Shown: piece after piece, positions 33,616 through 42,483 of the stretch
How positions within the stretch are numbered: the stretch's first letter is position 1
Layout of the letters: each line of letters begins with the position of its first letter
Program-made: the position numbers and the translations under genes
Notes under the pieces: model-generated
What the model was told of the DNA's origin: nothing
What the model saw: the letters and a program-made list of their open reading frames with translations, nothing else
Databases searched by the model: none
DNA from: Lysinibacillus xylanilyticus
GTDB lineage: Bacteria; Bacillota; Bacilli; Bacillales_A; Planococcaceae
Assembly (NCBI RefSeq): GCF_001183605.1
Contig: NZ_LFXJ01000008.1
Coordinates: 1-64,000, forward strand
DNA length: 64,000 nucleotides
Direction of reading: 5' to 3'

Positions 33616-35118
33616 ATGGAAACAATCGTTGGGAAAATTAATGAGATTTTATGGGGACCATGGTTTATTTATGGCATTTTGTTAATTGGACTCTTTTTTT
33701 CAATTATTACACGGTTCCTACAAGTAAGACACATTAAAGATATGTTTGTTTTAATGTTTAAAGGCGAAAAATCGGATAAGGGGATTTCATCTTTCCAAGC
33801 GATGTCTATCGCATTATCTGGTCGAGTAGGTACAGGCAATATTGCCGGTACTGCTACAGCAATCGGGATGGGGGGACCTGGTGCTGTTTTTTGGATGTGG
33901 GCGATCGCCTTTATCGGTGCGGCAACTGCTTACGTTGAGTCGACGTTGGCTCAAATTTATAAAGAAGAGAAAGATACAGAATATCGTGGCGGGCCGGCTT
34001 ATTACATAGAAAAAGGAATGGGGCAAAAGTGGTTTGCAGTTATATTTGCTGTTGCCGCATTAGCCGCCATGTTAATATTGATGCCGGGTGTTCAATCGAA
34101 TGCAATTGCGACAGCTGTTGAAAACGCTTTCGATGTTAAGACTTGGATTACAGGACTTATTATTGTTGTATTATTAGGTACTATTATTATCGGTGGGGTT
34201 AAATGGATTGCCAATGCTGCACAGATCATCGTACCGTTTATGGCATTAGCATATATTCTGATGGCCATCATTATAATTGCAATGAATATTAAAGAAGTAC
34301 CAGCTGTATTTTCATTAATTTTTTCTAGCGCATTTGGTGCACATGAGATCTTTGGTGGTATTATTGGCTCCGCTATTGCTTGGGGGGTTAAACGCGGTAT
34401 TTATTCAAATGAGGCGGGTCAAGGGACAGGTGCGCATCCGGCAGCGGCTGCAGAAGTATCACACCCTGCTAAACAAGGTATCGTTCAAGCCGCTTCTGTG
34501 TATATTGATACTCTATTAATCTGTTCAGCTACAGCATTTATGATTTTATTTACGGGTATGTATAATGTACACGATGAAAAAGCTGCAGATGGTTCATATG
34601 TTTATGTTGGTGATTTCAATAAAGGCGGATTAACGGGAGAAGAACAAATAACATTTGCGAAAAGTATTAAAGAAGGTGCAGCCTTCACACAATATGCAGT
34701 TGATTCTTCACTACCAGGTTTTGGTGGACCATTCGTAGCGATTGCCTTATTCTTCTTTGCTTTTACGACAATTATGGCATACTACTACATTGCTGAAACA
34801 AATGTAGCTTATTTATTCTCAGGAGCTACAGAAAAAGTCGTCATATGGCTGGCTAAATTTGCAATTTTAATTTCTGCGTTTTACGGTACAATCCGCACAT
34901 CTGATCTTGCGTGGGCTTTGGGGGATGTTGGACTTGGCTTAATGGTTTGGATTAACGTTTTAGCGATTTTAATTATTATGAAGCCTGCTATAGTCGCATT
35001 AAAGGATTATGAGAAACAGAAAAAAGAAGGAAAAGATCCTGTTTTTGATCCTCGTAAACTAGGAATTAAAGGTGCAGATTTCTGGGTAGATTATAATGAA
35101 AAACGAAAAAATAAATAG
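33616..35118 (+). CDS. Alanine/glycine:cation symporter (AGCS family)
   Basis: A 500-residue polytopic membrane protein with about ten transmembrane helices. The AGCS signature is GRVGTGNIAGTATAI (Na+ and substrate site, about residues 69-84), with GGPGAVFWMW after it and IYSNEAGQGTGAHPAAAAEV (residues about 261-280). It takes up alanine or glycine with Na+ or H+. GGAGGGG precedes the ATG. Its terminator has been split by an IS3 element (see 35128 and 36433). Confidence 0.95.
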   Translation: METIVGKINEILWGPWFIYGILLIGLFFSIITRFLQVRHIKDMFVLMFKGEKSDKGISSFQAMSIALSGRVGTGNIAGTATAIGMGGPGAVFWMWAIAFIGAATAYVESTLAQIYKEEKDTEYRGGPAYYIEKGMGQKWFAVIFAVAALAAMLILMPGVQSNAIATAVENAFDVKTWITGLIIVVLLGTIIIGGVKWIANAAQIIVPFMALAYILMAIIIIAMNIKEVPAVFSLIFSSAFGAHEIFGGIIGSAIAWGVKRGIYSNEAGQGTGAHPAAAAEVSHPAKQGIVQAASVYIDTLLICSATAFMILFTGMYNVHDEKAADGSYVYVGDFNKGGLTGEEQITFAKSIKEGAAFTQYAVDSSLPGFGGPFVAIALFFFAFTTIMAYYYIAETNVAYLFSGATEKVVIWLAKFAILISAFYGTIRTSDLAWALGDVGLGLMVWINVLAILIIMKPAIVALKDYEKQKKEGKDPVFDPRKLGIKGADFWVDYNEKRKNK

Positions 35119-35127
35119 ACTATAAAG

Positions 35128-35145
35128 AAAAAGCTATCTAATAGA
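35128..35145 (+). terminator. Left arm of the symporter terminator, split by an IS
   Basis: AAAAAGCTATCTAATAGA is complementary to the sequence at 36433-36450 beyond the IS. The right arm ends in a T-rich tail. Confidence 0.75.
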
Positions 35146-35184
35146 TGGCACTGAGTGTCATTTTTGAGACAGTAAGAAAACACC

Positions 35185-36027
35185 TTATTTTACAGCCAGT
35201 TGACGGTATTGAACCGGCGACTGGTTGTTTAATTTCGTTTTAATCCGAATATTGTTATAATAGTAAATGTATTCTTCGACAATATTTATTACACACGCAT
35301 TTGTTGTGCGATAAATATCATCGAGGTAGAACGTTTCAGACTTTAGCGAGGAGTGAAACGTTTCAATTGGGGAATTATCAGCGGGCGTGCCTTTACGAGA
35401 CATGCTCATGGTAATTCCTTTTTCTTTGACTGCCTTCTGATATGCGTAAGATGTGTAAACAGAACCTTGATCGCTATGCAGAATACAGCCCTCTGGTAAA
35501 TCTGATAAATGATTCAGCGTATCTAAGACAAGGTCAGTATCTTGTGTAAACCCAATTGTATACGCAATAATTTCGCCATTAAATAGGTCTAAGATACTTG
35601 AAAGGTACATTATGGATTGTCCAAAAGGCAAGTAAGTAATATCTGTTACAAGCTTTTCTAACGGTTTTGTTGCCGTAAAATCACGTGCTAATAAGTTAGG
35701 AACAATATGAGCTGGTTGTCCTGTACGTTTACGTTTCTTTACCTTCACACGACATTGCCAGTCATATTTTTGCATCACACTTTGCACTGTTTTCTCACTA
35801 ATACCCTTAAGTAATTCTGTGATTTTTCGATAGCCGTATCTGAATATGTGTAGCTTGCACAAGTCACCAATTTGTTGGTCTCGAAGATCCTTTTGAGTTA
35901 ATTTGTTTCTATTGGCCTTCCAGCGATAATACGATGAACGGGCTACACCTAAATGACGGCAGATTTCACCAATCGGCATAATTTCTTTTAACTCCTCTAC
36001 AAGCGAAACTACAACTTTTGGGACCAC
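35185..36027 (-). CDS. IS3-family transposase OrfB
   Basis: 280 residues with an N-terminal HTH-like region (IGEICRHLGVARSSYYRW) and the rve/DDE integrase core: D in LVTDITYLPF, D in LHSDQGSVYTS and E in SPIETFHSSLKSE. In active IS3 elements OrfB is made as an OrfAB fusion by -1 frameshifting. The two frames here meet around cccaaaag, in the -1 relation. The nonsense codon in orfA means no fusion can form, although OrfB itself is intact. Confidence 0.93.
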   Translation of the reverse strand: MVPKVVVSLVEELKEIMPIGEICRHLGVARSSYYRWKANRNKLTQKDLRDQQIGDLCKLHIFRYGYRKITELLKGISEKTVQSVMQKYDWQCRVKVKKRKRTGQPAHIVPNLLARDFTATKPLEKLVTDITYLPFGQSIMYLSSILDLFNGEIIAYTIGFTQDTDLVLDTLNHLSDLPEGCILHSDQGSVYTSYAYQKAVKEKGITMSMSRKGTPADNSPIETFHSSLKSETFYLDDIYRTTNACVINIVEEYIYYYNNIRIKTKLNNQSPVQYRQLAVK

Positions 36028-36326
36028 ATCCTCTCCAACTCTGCGTACTTTTTTAAAACTTCAATTTGTTGCTTTAAATAACGAATCTATGATTGTAATT
36101 TAGCGGTTTCACTTTCATATTCAGGTCCTTTGCCAAAGGTATATTGTTTTCCTACAGGTTGTTCAAGACGATGTAATTCACCATTCCTGTACCATTTCAT
36201 CCATGTTTTTAACTGAGAATGGTTACGAATATTTAGCTCCTCTAGTACTTGTTTTACAGGGATCCCTGCTAATCTCATTTCAATTGCTTTCATTTTAACT
36301 TCTACTGGATAACTAATTCTTGTCCT
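36009..36326 (-). pseudogene. IS3-family OrfA, interrupted by an in-frame TAG
   Basis: Begins MRTRISYPVEVKMKAIEMRL (a helix-turn-helix leader) and runs to ETAKLQS, where a TAG (36087-36089) interrupts it. Reading on in the same frame gives the typical leucine-zipper end IRYLKQQIEVLKKYAELER and stops at 36009. One base change (probably CAG to TAG) inactivated it. Confidence 0.85.
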
Positions 36327-36432
36327 CATAGAAAAACACCTCCACGTTGATTTGATAAGGTACAATACCCGTTTTTCAACGAAAGGTGTTTTTATTTGTC
36401 TCATTTTTTTAGGTCAGTGCGGATTTTAACAT

Positions 36433-36456
36433 TCTATTAGATAGCTTTTTATTTTT
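36433..36456 (+). terminator. Right arm and T-tail of the split symporter terminator
   Basis: TCTATTAGATAGCTTTTT pairs with 35128-35145 across the IS, and is followed by ATTTTTT. Confidence 0.75.
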
Positions 36457-36487
36457 TATAAAATAAAATCGGGGTGGTTCAGAGCAA

Positions 36488-36738
36488 GTTGATCTTCGTT
36501 ACGACTGGGTGACTCCTTGGGGATTAGCGATAGATGAACAAAGGCTAAAACCATCACGTCCTGTGATAACTCCTTCGTGACCAACTTCGGTGCTGTTGCT
36601 GTCGCTACGTTGCACTACGCTTTCGCACAGAATGAAACCCTTTTGCTCTGCGCGAAAGCGAAGCGTCAGCGAATGTTTTATCTGTGCGAAAGCGTAGCGA
36701 CAGCAACAACAAAGCGCCCAGTCGGAACGTAAACAACC
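36488..36738. repeat. Family A element with three GCGAAAGC units
   Basis: gttgat (36488), gactgggtgactccttgggg, core hairpin with inner atcac/gtgat, outer arms decayed (acaaaggc / ctccttcgt), then three units (a long one in reverse, two short ones forward), and cgcccagtcggaacg with aaacaacc at the right end (36738). Confidence 0.78.
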
Positions 36739-36754
36739 CCACGTTATGATGATA

Positions 36755-36798
36755 ACCCTCAAAAAAAGGCCCGAAATACTTATCTTATTTCGGGCGTA
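36755..36798 (-). terminator. Terminator of ytqA-ytqB
   Basis: GCCCGAAATA/TATTTCGGGC-type stem; the minus-strand side ends in seven T. Confidence 0.85.
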
Positions 36799-36804
36799 TA
36801 TGGA

Positions 36805-37383
36805 TTAGATTAAAGGATAATCTTTCATTTTTTCTAAAGCAATCACAAAGGGTGGATCATTTTGTTGATTTAGAAATTCATATTTTAATACATGTACATT
36901 TTTTTGGGGAAGTTGACTGACATATTCTATCACAGCGTCTCGCTCTTCTTTGCCACCCGGATGACCGTGATAAATGACAAGGACAATAATACCACCGATT
37001 TTGAGCAGCTTTAGCAAATCTTCAATTGCTTGTATTGTTGTATTTGGTTGTGTAACGATGTCGTGATTACTACCAGGCAAATAACCAAGATTGAAAATTG
37101 CGGCAGCTACTGGCTTGTGTACATAGTTGGCTACTTCTTCATGCCCTCTATGTAAAACAAGTGCACGATGCTCTAAGCCATTGTCTAAAAGGCGATGGAG
37201 AGTTGCATCAACAGCGCTCTTTTGAACATCAAAGGCGTATACTTGACCTTCATCGCCGACAAGCTGTGCTAAAAATAATGTGTCGTGGCCGTTTCCTGCT
37301 GTGGCATCCACTACAGTGTCGCCCTCTTCAACTGTATCTTTTATCAGCTGTTGTGCATATTGTATAACGCGTTGTAGCTTCAT
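36805..37383 (-). CDS. ytqB: Class I SAM-dependent methyltransferase YtqB
   Basis: 192 residues. The SAM-binding motif I is VDATAGNGHDTLFLA (about residues 24-38), motif II is VYAFDVQ, and a catalytic-region FNLGYLPG fits rRNA/nucleic-acid type MTases of the YtqB family. It is encoded downstream of the radical SAM protein with a 4-base overlap, so the two may modify the same RNA. The substrate is not established by sequence. Confidence 0.92.
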   Translation of the reverse strand: MKLQRVIQYAQQLIKDTVEEGDTVVDATAGNGHDTLFLAQLVGDEGQVYAFDVQKSAVDATLHRLLDNGLEHRALVLHRGHEEVANYVHKPVAAAIFNLGYLPGSNHDIVTQPNTTIQAIEDLLKLLKIGGIIVLVIYHGHPGGKEERDAVIEYVSQLPQKNVHVLKYEFLNQQNDPPFVIALEKMKDYPLI

Positions 37384-38336
37384 TTGGCAACCTCAGCTTG
37401 ATAAAATTTCCCTTGCCAGCTTCCGCGGCGTTCAAGTTCTGCATCAATTCCATTTAATACTTCCCATTTATTAACACTCCACATAGGCCCAATCATTAAA
37501 TCAATCGGTCCATCACCTGTGATACGGTGAATAACCATATCTGGTGGTAGAATTTCAAGCTGATCTGCTACTAGCTTTGTATAAACGTCCTGATCTAAAA
37601 ATTCTAACATTCCCTTTTCATATTGCTTAACCATTGGTGTACCTTTTAAAAGGTGTAGTAAATGAATTTTAATGCCTTGTACATCAAGCTTTGCGACTTC
37701 ACGAGCAGTTTCCATCATCATGTTAGAGTCTTCAAGAGGTAGGCCGTTAATAATGTGCGAGCATACACGAATACCATGTTTTCGTAGCTTTTCAACACCT
37801 TCCACATATGTTGCATAGTCGTGGGCACGGTTGATAAGATTCGCTGTTTTTTCATGCACAGTTTGAAGCCCAAGCTCAATCCACAAATAAGTGCGCTCGT
37901 TTAATTCAGCTAAATATTCAACTACATCATCTGGCAGACAATCTGGACGCGTTGCGATGGATAATCCAACAACACCCTCTTGGGACAACGCTGCTTCAAA
38001 TTTTTCTTTTAATACTGGTAGTGGTGCATGTGTATTTGTATATGCTTGGAAGTAGGCCATGTATTTGCCGTCTTTCCATTTTTGATGCATTTTGTCACGA
38101 ATTTCAGCAAATTGTACCTCGATAGGGTCAACTTTATTGCCTGCAAAATCACCAGAACCTGCTGCACTACAAAACGTACAACCTCCAAAGGCGACGGTAC
38201 CATCACGATTTGGGCAGTCAAAGCCCGCGTCTAGTGCTACCTTAAAAACTTTATGACCAAATTGCTCACGTAAATAGCGATTCCATGTATAATATCTTTT
38301 CCCATCTGAAGGAAAAGGAAAGTTTGTTTCTGTCAT
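37380..38336 (-). CDS. ytqA: Radical SAM protein of the TIGR01212/YtqA family
   Basis: 318 residues. The cluster-binding cysteines are in CPNRDGTVAFGGCTFCSAAG: the spacing CX11CX2C with an upstream Cys is the atypical pattern of this subfamily. HIINGLPLED and GIKIHLLHLLKGTP are typical for the Elp3/YhcC-like radical SAM proteins. The start is the ATG at 38336 with AGAGGAG upstream, not the reading 33 bases longer. Overlaps ytqB by 4 bases. The reaction is unknown, probably an RNA or cofactor modification. Confidence 0.9.
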   Translation of the reverse strand: MTETNFPFPSDGKRYYTWNRYLREQFGHKVFKVALDAGFDCPNRDGTVAFGGCTFCSAAGSGDFAGNKVDPIEVQFAEIRDKMHQKWKDGKYMAYFQAYTNTHAPLPVLKEKFEAALSQEGVVGLSIATRPDCLPDDVVEYLAELNERTYLWIELGLQTVHEKTANLINRAHDYATYVEGVEKLRKHGIRVCSHIINGLPLEDSNMMMETAREVAKLDVQGIKIHLLHLLKGTPMVKQYEKGMLEFLDQDVYTKLVADQLEILPPDMVIHRITGDGPIDLMIGPMWSVNKWEVLNGIDAELERRGSWQGKFYQAEVAK

Positions 38337-38607
38337 TTGTTTCACTCCTCTAACGGTATATTTTATCACGTGCTAGTGCTTCCGTCATGGGGGAAGAATT
38401 TAATATTATGTGAATGACCTGAGCGAATGACGCGGAAAGCTAAGCAAAAAGGACATCGACCGGAGTAAATCATAAGGAGGACCGAAAAAAACTCCACAAA
38501 AAATATTCTTAAGCCTATGTAAAAAGAGTAAAATTATTTTTCTTGTGCTTTTGTATTTTTCAACATAAACTAACTATTTAGAGTAGCGAAATAATGGAGG
38601 ACATTCT

Positions 38608-39786
38608 ATGCCAAAAAGTGTTTGGTTTTTAATTATCGGAATGCTTGTGAATACGACAGGCAACTCCTTTTTATGGCCTTTAAACGCCATTTATATGCAC
38701 GATTATTTAGGGAAGTCACTTGCGATGGCTGGCTTCGTGTTGATGTTGAATTCTGCTGCTGGCGTATTAGGAAACCTCTTAGGTGGTTATTTATTTGATA
38801 GAGTAGGTGGCTATAAATCAACAATGTTGGGCATTCTTTTGACGATTGTCTCATTAATTGCTTTAACGATTTGGCACGGTTGGCCACATTATGTGTGGAT
38901 TTTAACGATTCTTGGCTTTAGTGGAGGCATTGTTTTCCCAGGAATGTTTGCATTAGCTGGAACTGCATGGCCAGAGGGTGGACGAAAGGCCTTTAACGCA
39001 ATTTATTTAGCTCAAAATTTAGGAGTAGCAATTGGTCCTGCACTTGCTGGCGTTGTTGCTGATTACAAATTTGAATACGTCTTTAAGGTCAACTTAGCTA
39101 TGTATATTTTGTTCTTTTTTATAGCGTTTTTTACTTTTAAACGATTCGAAGCGGGGAGCATTGCACCGAAGAATGTCGTGGGTGAAAGTAAGCGAATAAT
39201 AAATAAAGCGCCGTTTTATGCATTATTAATTATAAGTTCTTCCTCTGTACTATGCTGGCTAGCTTATTCACAATGGAGTGCGACTATTTCTTCCTATACG
39301 CAAGATCTAGGATTAGGATTGAAACAGTACAGCTTACTTTGGACTATTAATGGTCTACTGATTGTTTTAGGGCAACCGCTAATTGCGCCGCTAGTGAAAC
39401 GTTGGGAAAATAAATTAAAGCGTCAATTAGTATTTGGCGTTACCCTTATTGCAATATCCTTTGGAATCATTGCATTTGCAAGTGATTTTAAAATGTTTGG
39501 GGCAGCAATGGTTGTGCTAACTTTTGGTGAAATGTTTTATACACCTGCTTTACCTACCATCGCCAATCAGCTTGCACCAAAAGGACGTCAGGGCTTTTAT
39601 CAGGGGATTATTAATAGTGCGGCGACAACTGGTCGTATGATTGGCCCTCTATTTGGTGGTATTATGGTCGATCAGTTTGGCATGGTTGTACTCGTATTAA
39701 TCCTAGTAATTATTGTATTGTTTGCGATTATTCCATGCCTTATCTATGATTATCCTTTGCGAAAGAATAAAATAGTGACAGAATAA
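38608..39786 (+). CDS. MFS transporter (YttB-like)
   Basis: 392 residues with twelve hydrophobic segments. MFS marks: GGYLFDRVGGYKST between helices 2 and 3, and the helix 4-5 region FPGMFALAGTAWPEG. A second-half motif NQLAPKGRQGFYQG corresponds to the loop 8-9/10 repeat. Close to the multidrug-type (DHA1) efflux proteins; the B. subtilis yttB gene lies in the same neighbourhood. The substrate cannot be predicted. GGAGG precedes the ATG. Confidence 0.85.
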   Translation: MPKSVWFLIIGMLVNTTGNSFLWPLNAIYMHDYLGKSLAMAGFVLMLNSAAGVLGNLLGGYLFDRVGGYKSTMLGILLTIVSLIALTIWHGWPHYVWILTILGFSGGIVFPGMFALAGTAWPEGGRKAFNAIYLAQNLGVAIGPALAGVVADYKFEYVFKVNLAMYILFFFIAFFTFKRFEAGSIAPKNVVGESKRIINKAPFYALLIISSSSVLCWLAYSQWSATISSYTQDLGLGLKQYSLLWTINGLLIVLGQPLIAPLVKRWENKLKRQLVFGVTLIAISFGIIAFASDFKMFGAAMVVLTFGEMFYTPALPTIANQLAPKGRQGFYQGIINSAATTGRMIGPLFGGIMVDQFGMVVLVLILVIIVLFAIIPCLIYDYPLRKNKIVTE

Positions 39787-39815
39787 TAGGTTAAATTTAA
39801 CAAAGATTTTTCAGA

Positions 39816-39862
39816 AACGAGCAAAAACTGTGTGGGAAACACGTTTTTTGCTCGTTTTTTTT
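39816..39862 (+). terminator. Terminator after the MFS gene
   Basis: AACGAGCAAAAACTGTGT / ACACGTTTTTTGCTCG-T with one bulge and T8. Confidence 0.85.
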
Positions 39863-39910
39863 ATGTTTGATATTGAAAGTTAACATATTGTAGCGTACAA
39901 TCAATCATAC

Positions 39911-39930
39911 ATATTCAAATATTTGAATAT
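39911..39930 (+). promoter_or_regulatory. ArsR/SmtB-type operator
   Basis: ATATTCAAATATTTGAATAT is a perfect 20-bp palindrome, 30 bases before the regulator gene. Length and TTCAA...TTGAA layout fit SmtB/CzrA-type operators. Confidence 0.8.
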
Positions 39931-39960
39931 ATGAAAATGAAGTTCCGTGGAGGGATTTAT

Positions 39961-40308
39961 GTGGAAGAGAGCTTGCAGCAATTTAAGGCAGATTTTTTTA
40001 AAGCGTTAGCACATCCATTACGAATCAGAATTCTAGAATTACTAGTAGATGGTAAAAAAAATGTCAATGAAATTCAAAGCTGCTTAGAAAAAGAGGGCTC
40101 AGCTGTTTCTCAGCAATTAAGTGTATTACGAGGCAAAAATATTGTGCATGGGACGAAAGAGGGGAAAAAAGTTTACTATTCTTTAAGCGATCCGATGATT
40201 GGAGAATTACTTGGTGTTGCGAAGGATATTTTCAACAATCATTTGATAAATACAATTTCAAGATTAGAAGAAATGACTATTAACGAAAATAATGAAGAGG
40301 ATATGTAA
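39961..40308 (+). CDS. ArsR/SmtB-family repressor
   Basis: 115-residue winged-helix protein: FKALAHPLRIRILELL (helices 1-2), then EGSAVSQQLSVLRGKNIV as the recognition helix region and GKKVYYSLSDP as the wing. There are no Cys residues except one in IQSCLEKEG, so the classical ELCVCDL arsenic/cadmium site is absent; an inducer other than those thiophilic metals is likely. The start is GTG at 39961, six bases after GGAGGG. It is followed after 64 bases by a SulP transporter, its likely target. Confidence 0.9.
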   Translation: MEESLQQFKADFFKALAHPLRIRILELLVDGKKNVNEIQSCLEKEGSAVSQQLSVLRGKNIVHGTKEGKKVYYSLSDPMIGELLGVAKDIFNNHLINTISRLEEMTINENNEEDM

Positions 40309-40372
40309 ATTTTGTAGACTGAGTTCTTATGAAACATTTACCTTGCTATTATTTTGAAGGGAAGATTTATAG

Positions 40373-42103
40373 ATGAAGTCACTGTTTACAGGACGATATG
40401 AAGGATATTCTGTTCATCATTTGAAGAAAGATTTAATTTCAGGGATTATTGTTGGGATTGTGGCAATACCGCTGGCAATGTCCTTTGCTATTGCGTCAGG
40501 TGTTAAGCCTGAATATGGAATATATACAGCTTTTATTGCTGGGATACTTATTTCTCTTTTGGGTGGCTCGAAGTATCAAATCGGGGGACCTACAGGTGCG
40601 TTTGTGCCAATTCTGCTTGGGGTAGTCATTTCGTATGGCTATGAAAACTTACTAATCGCTGGATTAATGGCCGGGATTATTTTGTGCTTAATGGGGATCT
40701 TTAAACTTGGCTCATTAATAAAATTTATCCCGCGTCCCGTGACAATAGGTTTTACAGCAGGAATTGCAGTTATTATTTTTACAGGCCAAATCGCTAATTT
40801 TTTAGGTTTGACTAATATTAAAAGACATGAGTACTTTATTGACAATGTAAAAGAAATTGTTATCCATATTGGTACAGCAAACTTTTATAGTGTTTTAACG
40901 GCAATCATTAGTCTCATCATTATTTTAATAACACCTAAAGTTTTACCCAAAGTTCCAGGGGCGTTAGCAGGCATTGTTGTTTCTACATTAATTGCAACGT
41001 TCTTTTTTTCTGGACAAGTTGCCACAATCGCAACTGCCTATGGTCAAATTCCAAATACATTACCGAATTTTGCAATTCCAGATATCACATTAGAGCGAAT
41101 TCAGCTACTTATTGGACCAGCCTTTGTGATCGCCATGCTAGGTGGAATTGAATCACTTCTATCTGCTGTCGTAGCAGATGGCATGACAAATACAAAGCAT
41201 AATAGCAATCGAGAACTTGTTGGTCAAGGAATTGCTAATATCGTCACTCCTTTCTTTGGGGGGATCCCTGCAACGGGGGCAATTGCTCGTACTGCGACAA
41301 ATATTAAAACAGGTGCAGTTTCACCAATATCAGGTATTATTCACGGTGTATTTGTATTAGTCACTTTATTATTATTAGCGCCCTTTGCTTCACATATTCC
41401 TTTAGCAAGTATGGCTCCAGTTTTAATGGTTGTAGCTTGGAATATGAGTGAGCAAAAGCATTTTACGCATATCGTTAAATTAAAAACAGGAGATTCTCTC
41501 GTTTTAATCATTACGTTTCTTCTTACTGTTTTTACAAGCTTAACATTAGCTGTAGAGGTGGGGCTTGTGTTGGCAGTCGTATTATTTGCGAAGCGTATGA
41601 GCGAAAAGCTTGTAGTAACAAAAGTTTTACCGGATCATTCGAAAGAGAGTGGGAAGGGGAAGGTACAATCACATGCTGTTCATCAGAAGCGTGATTGTCC
41701 ACAAATTAGTATTTATACAATTGAGGGTCCACTTTTCTTTGGCGCAGCTCAAACTTTTGAGGAGGCAATTGTAAGTTCCATTCAGCATCAGCAAAAAGTT
41801 TTAATATTACGCATGAGTAAAGTGCCCTTTTTAGATACAACAGGCGAGGCCTATTTTGGTAATGTCATCAAGAGTTTTAAAGCCCAGGGTGGCACTATTT
41901 TAGTTACAGGTGTGCAAGATGAATTGAAACTAGCGTTACAAAACAATGGCTTGTATGCTGAGATTGGTGAGGATAATTTCTATCCCCATACAGGAGAAGC
42001 AATAAATAAAGCTCTAAGCTATTTAGATACAAATAAATGTATTGGATGTAAGCACTTTGCTTTCCGTGAATGTCAGGATTTATCCCGCATCAAGGGGCAA
42101 TAG
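40373..42103 (+). CDS. SulP-family anion transporter with STAS domain
   Basis: 576 residues: about 12 transmembrane segments (residues 20-400) with the SulP signature PEYGIYTAFIAG and GGSKYQIGGPTGAF, then a cytosolic STAS domain (about 445-560; LRMSKVPFLDTTG). The C-terminal tail has a cysteine pattern CIGCKHFAFREC that may bind metal. SulP proteins import sulfate, bicarbonate, molybdate or dicarboxylates; this one is in an operon with an ArsR repressor. The Cys-rich tail and ArsR partner suggest metal- or redox-linked control (inference). Confidence 0.92.
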   Translation: MKSLFTGRYEGYSVHHLKKDLISGIIVGIVAIPLAMSFAIASGVKPEYGIYTAFIAGILISLLGGSKYQIGGPTGAFVPILLGVVISYGYENLLIAGLMAGIILCLMGIFKLGSLIKFIPRPVTIGFTAGIAVIIFTGQIANFLGLTNIKRHEYFIDNVKEIVIHIGTANFYSVLTAIISLIIILITPKVLPKVPGALAGIVVSTLIATFFFSGQVATIATAYGQIPNTLPNFAIPDITLERIQLLIGPAFVIAMLGGIESLLSAVVADGMTNTKHNSNRELVGQGIANIVTPFFGGIPATGAIARTATNIKTGAVSPISGIIHGVFVLVTLLLLAPFASHIPLASMAPVLMVVAWNMSEQKHFTHIVKLKTGDSLVLIITFLLTVFTSLTLAVEVGLVLAVVLFAKRMSEKLVVTKVLPDHSKESGKGKVQSHAVHQKRDCPQISIYTIEGPLFFGAAQTFEEAIVSSIQHQQKVLILRMSKVPFLDTTGEAYFGNVIKSFKAQGGTILVTGVQDELKLALQNNGLYAEIGEDNFYPHTGEAINKALSYLDTNKCIGCKHFAFRECQDLSRIKGQ

Positions 42104-42111
42104 ATAAATTA

Positions 42112-42152
42112 ACTGCCCCTAACTGCCCGATTGGTGAAGACTAAGGGGCAGT
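42112..42152 (+). terminator. Possible weak terminator after the SulP gene
   Basis: ACTGCCCCT/AGGGGCAGT with a 23-base loop but no T-run. May be a processing or REP-like hairpin instead. Confidence 0.4.
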
Positions 42153-42161
42153 AATTTATCT

Positions 42162-42250
42162 GTACCGAAAGCGAAACGCAGGTACAAGTCTCCCACCTCG
42201 AAATTTAGCGAAGGCAAAGAATTTAGGTGGGAGATGAACTGCCTGAGAGG
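42162..42250. repeat. GTACC-closed unit plus family C hairpin
   Basis: GTACC (42162) and GGTAC (42181) enclose gaaagcgaaacgca. Then TCTCCCACCT (42189-42198) pairs with AGGTGGGAGA (42225-42234), with inner aaatt/aattt. tgaactgcctga follows. Resembles subterminal palindromes of IS200/IS605-type elements. Confidence 0.65.
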
Positions 42251-42332
42251 TCGTTATAATCATCCCCGCAACTTTATTCATTAATGTGAGCTGAATGTCT
42301 TTAGACAAATCGTTCACTTTGTCCTTCTGCAG

Positions 42333-42345
42333 TAAAACGCTTTCA
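42333..42345 (+). promoter_or_regulatory. Possible CcpA cre site before the dihydroxyacetone kinase gene
   Basis: TAAAACGCTTTCA (complement TGAAAGCGTTTTA) fits the cre consensus core, with a TATAAT (42352-42357) just after it. Catabolite repression of this gene is plausible. Confidence 0.5.
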
Positions 42346-42483
42346 CTTCGCTATAATTAATAAGAAAATGCTTTCGAATAATAAAAATCATATCATAGCA
42401 GGAATTTCCTATGAATAATTATAGAAGTATGGATACGAATAGGCTGCGAAGAATGTAACCAAGCTTACAGGGGAGGAATAAAA

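Larger units (their letters stand above)
35146..36431 (-). mobile_element. IS3-family (IS150-like) insertion sequence, probably inactive
   Basis: Subterminal inverted repeats GCACTGAGTGTCATTTTTGA (left) and gcactgacctaaaaaaatga (right, complement) enclose orfA and orfB. The left tip is probably TG at 35146 and the right tip CA at 36430-36431; exact ends and target duplication are not clear. orfA has an internal stop. Inserted in the loop of the upstream gene's terminator. Confidence 0.85.
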
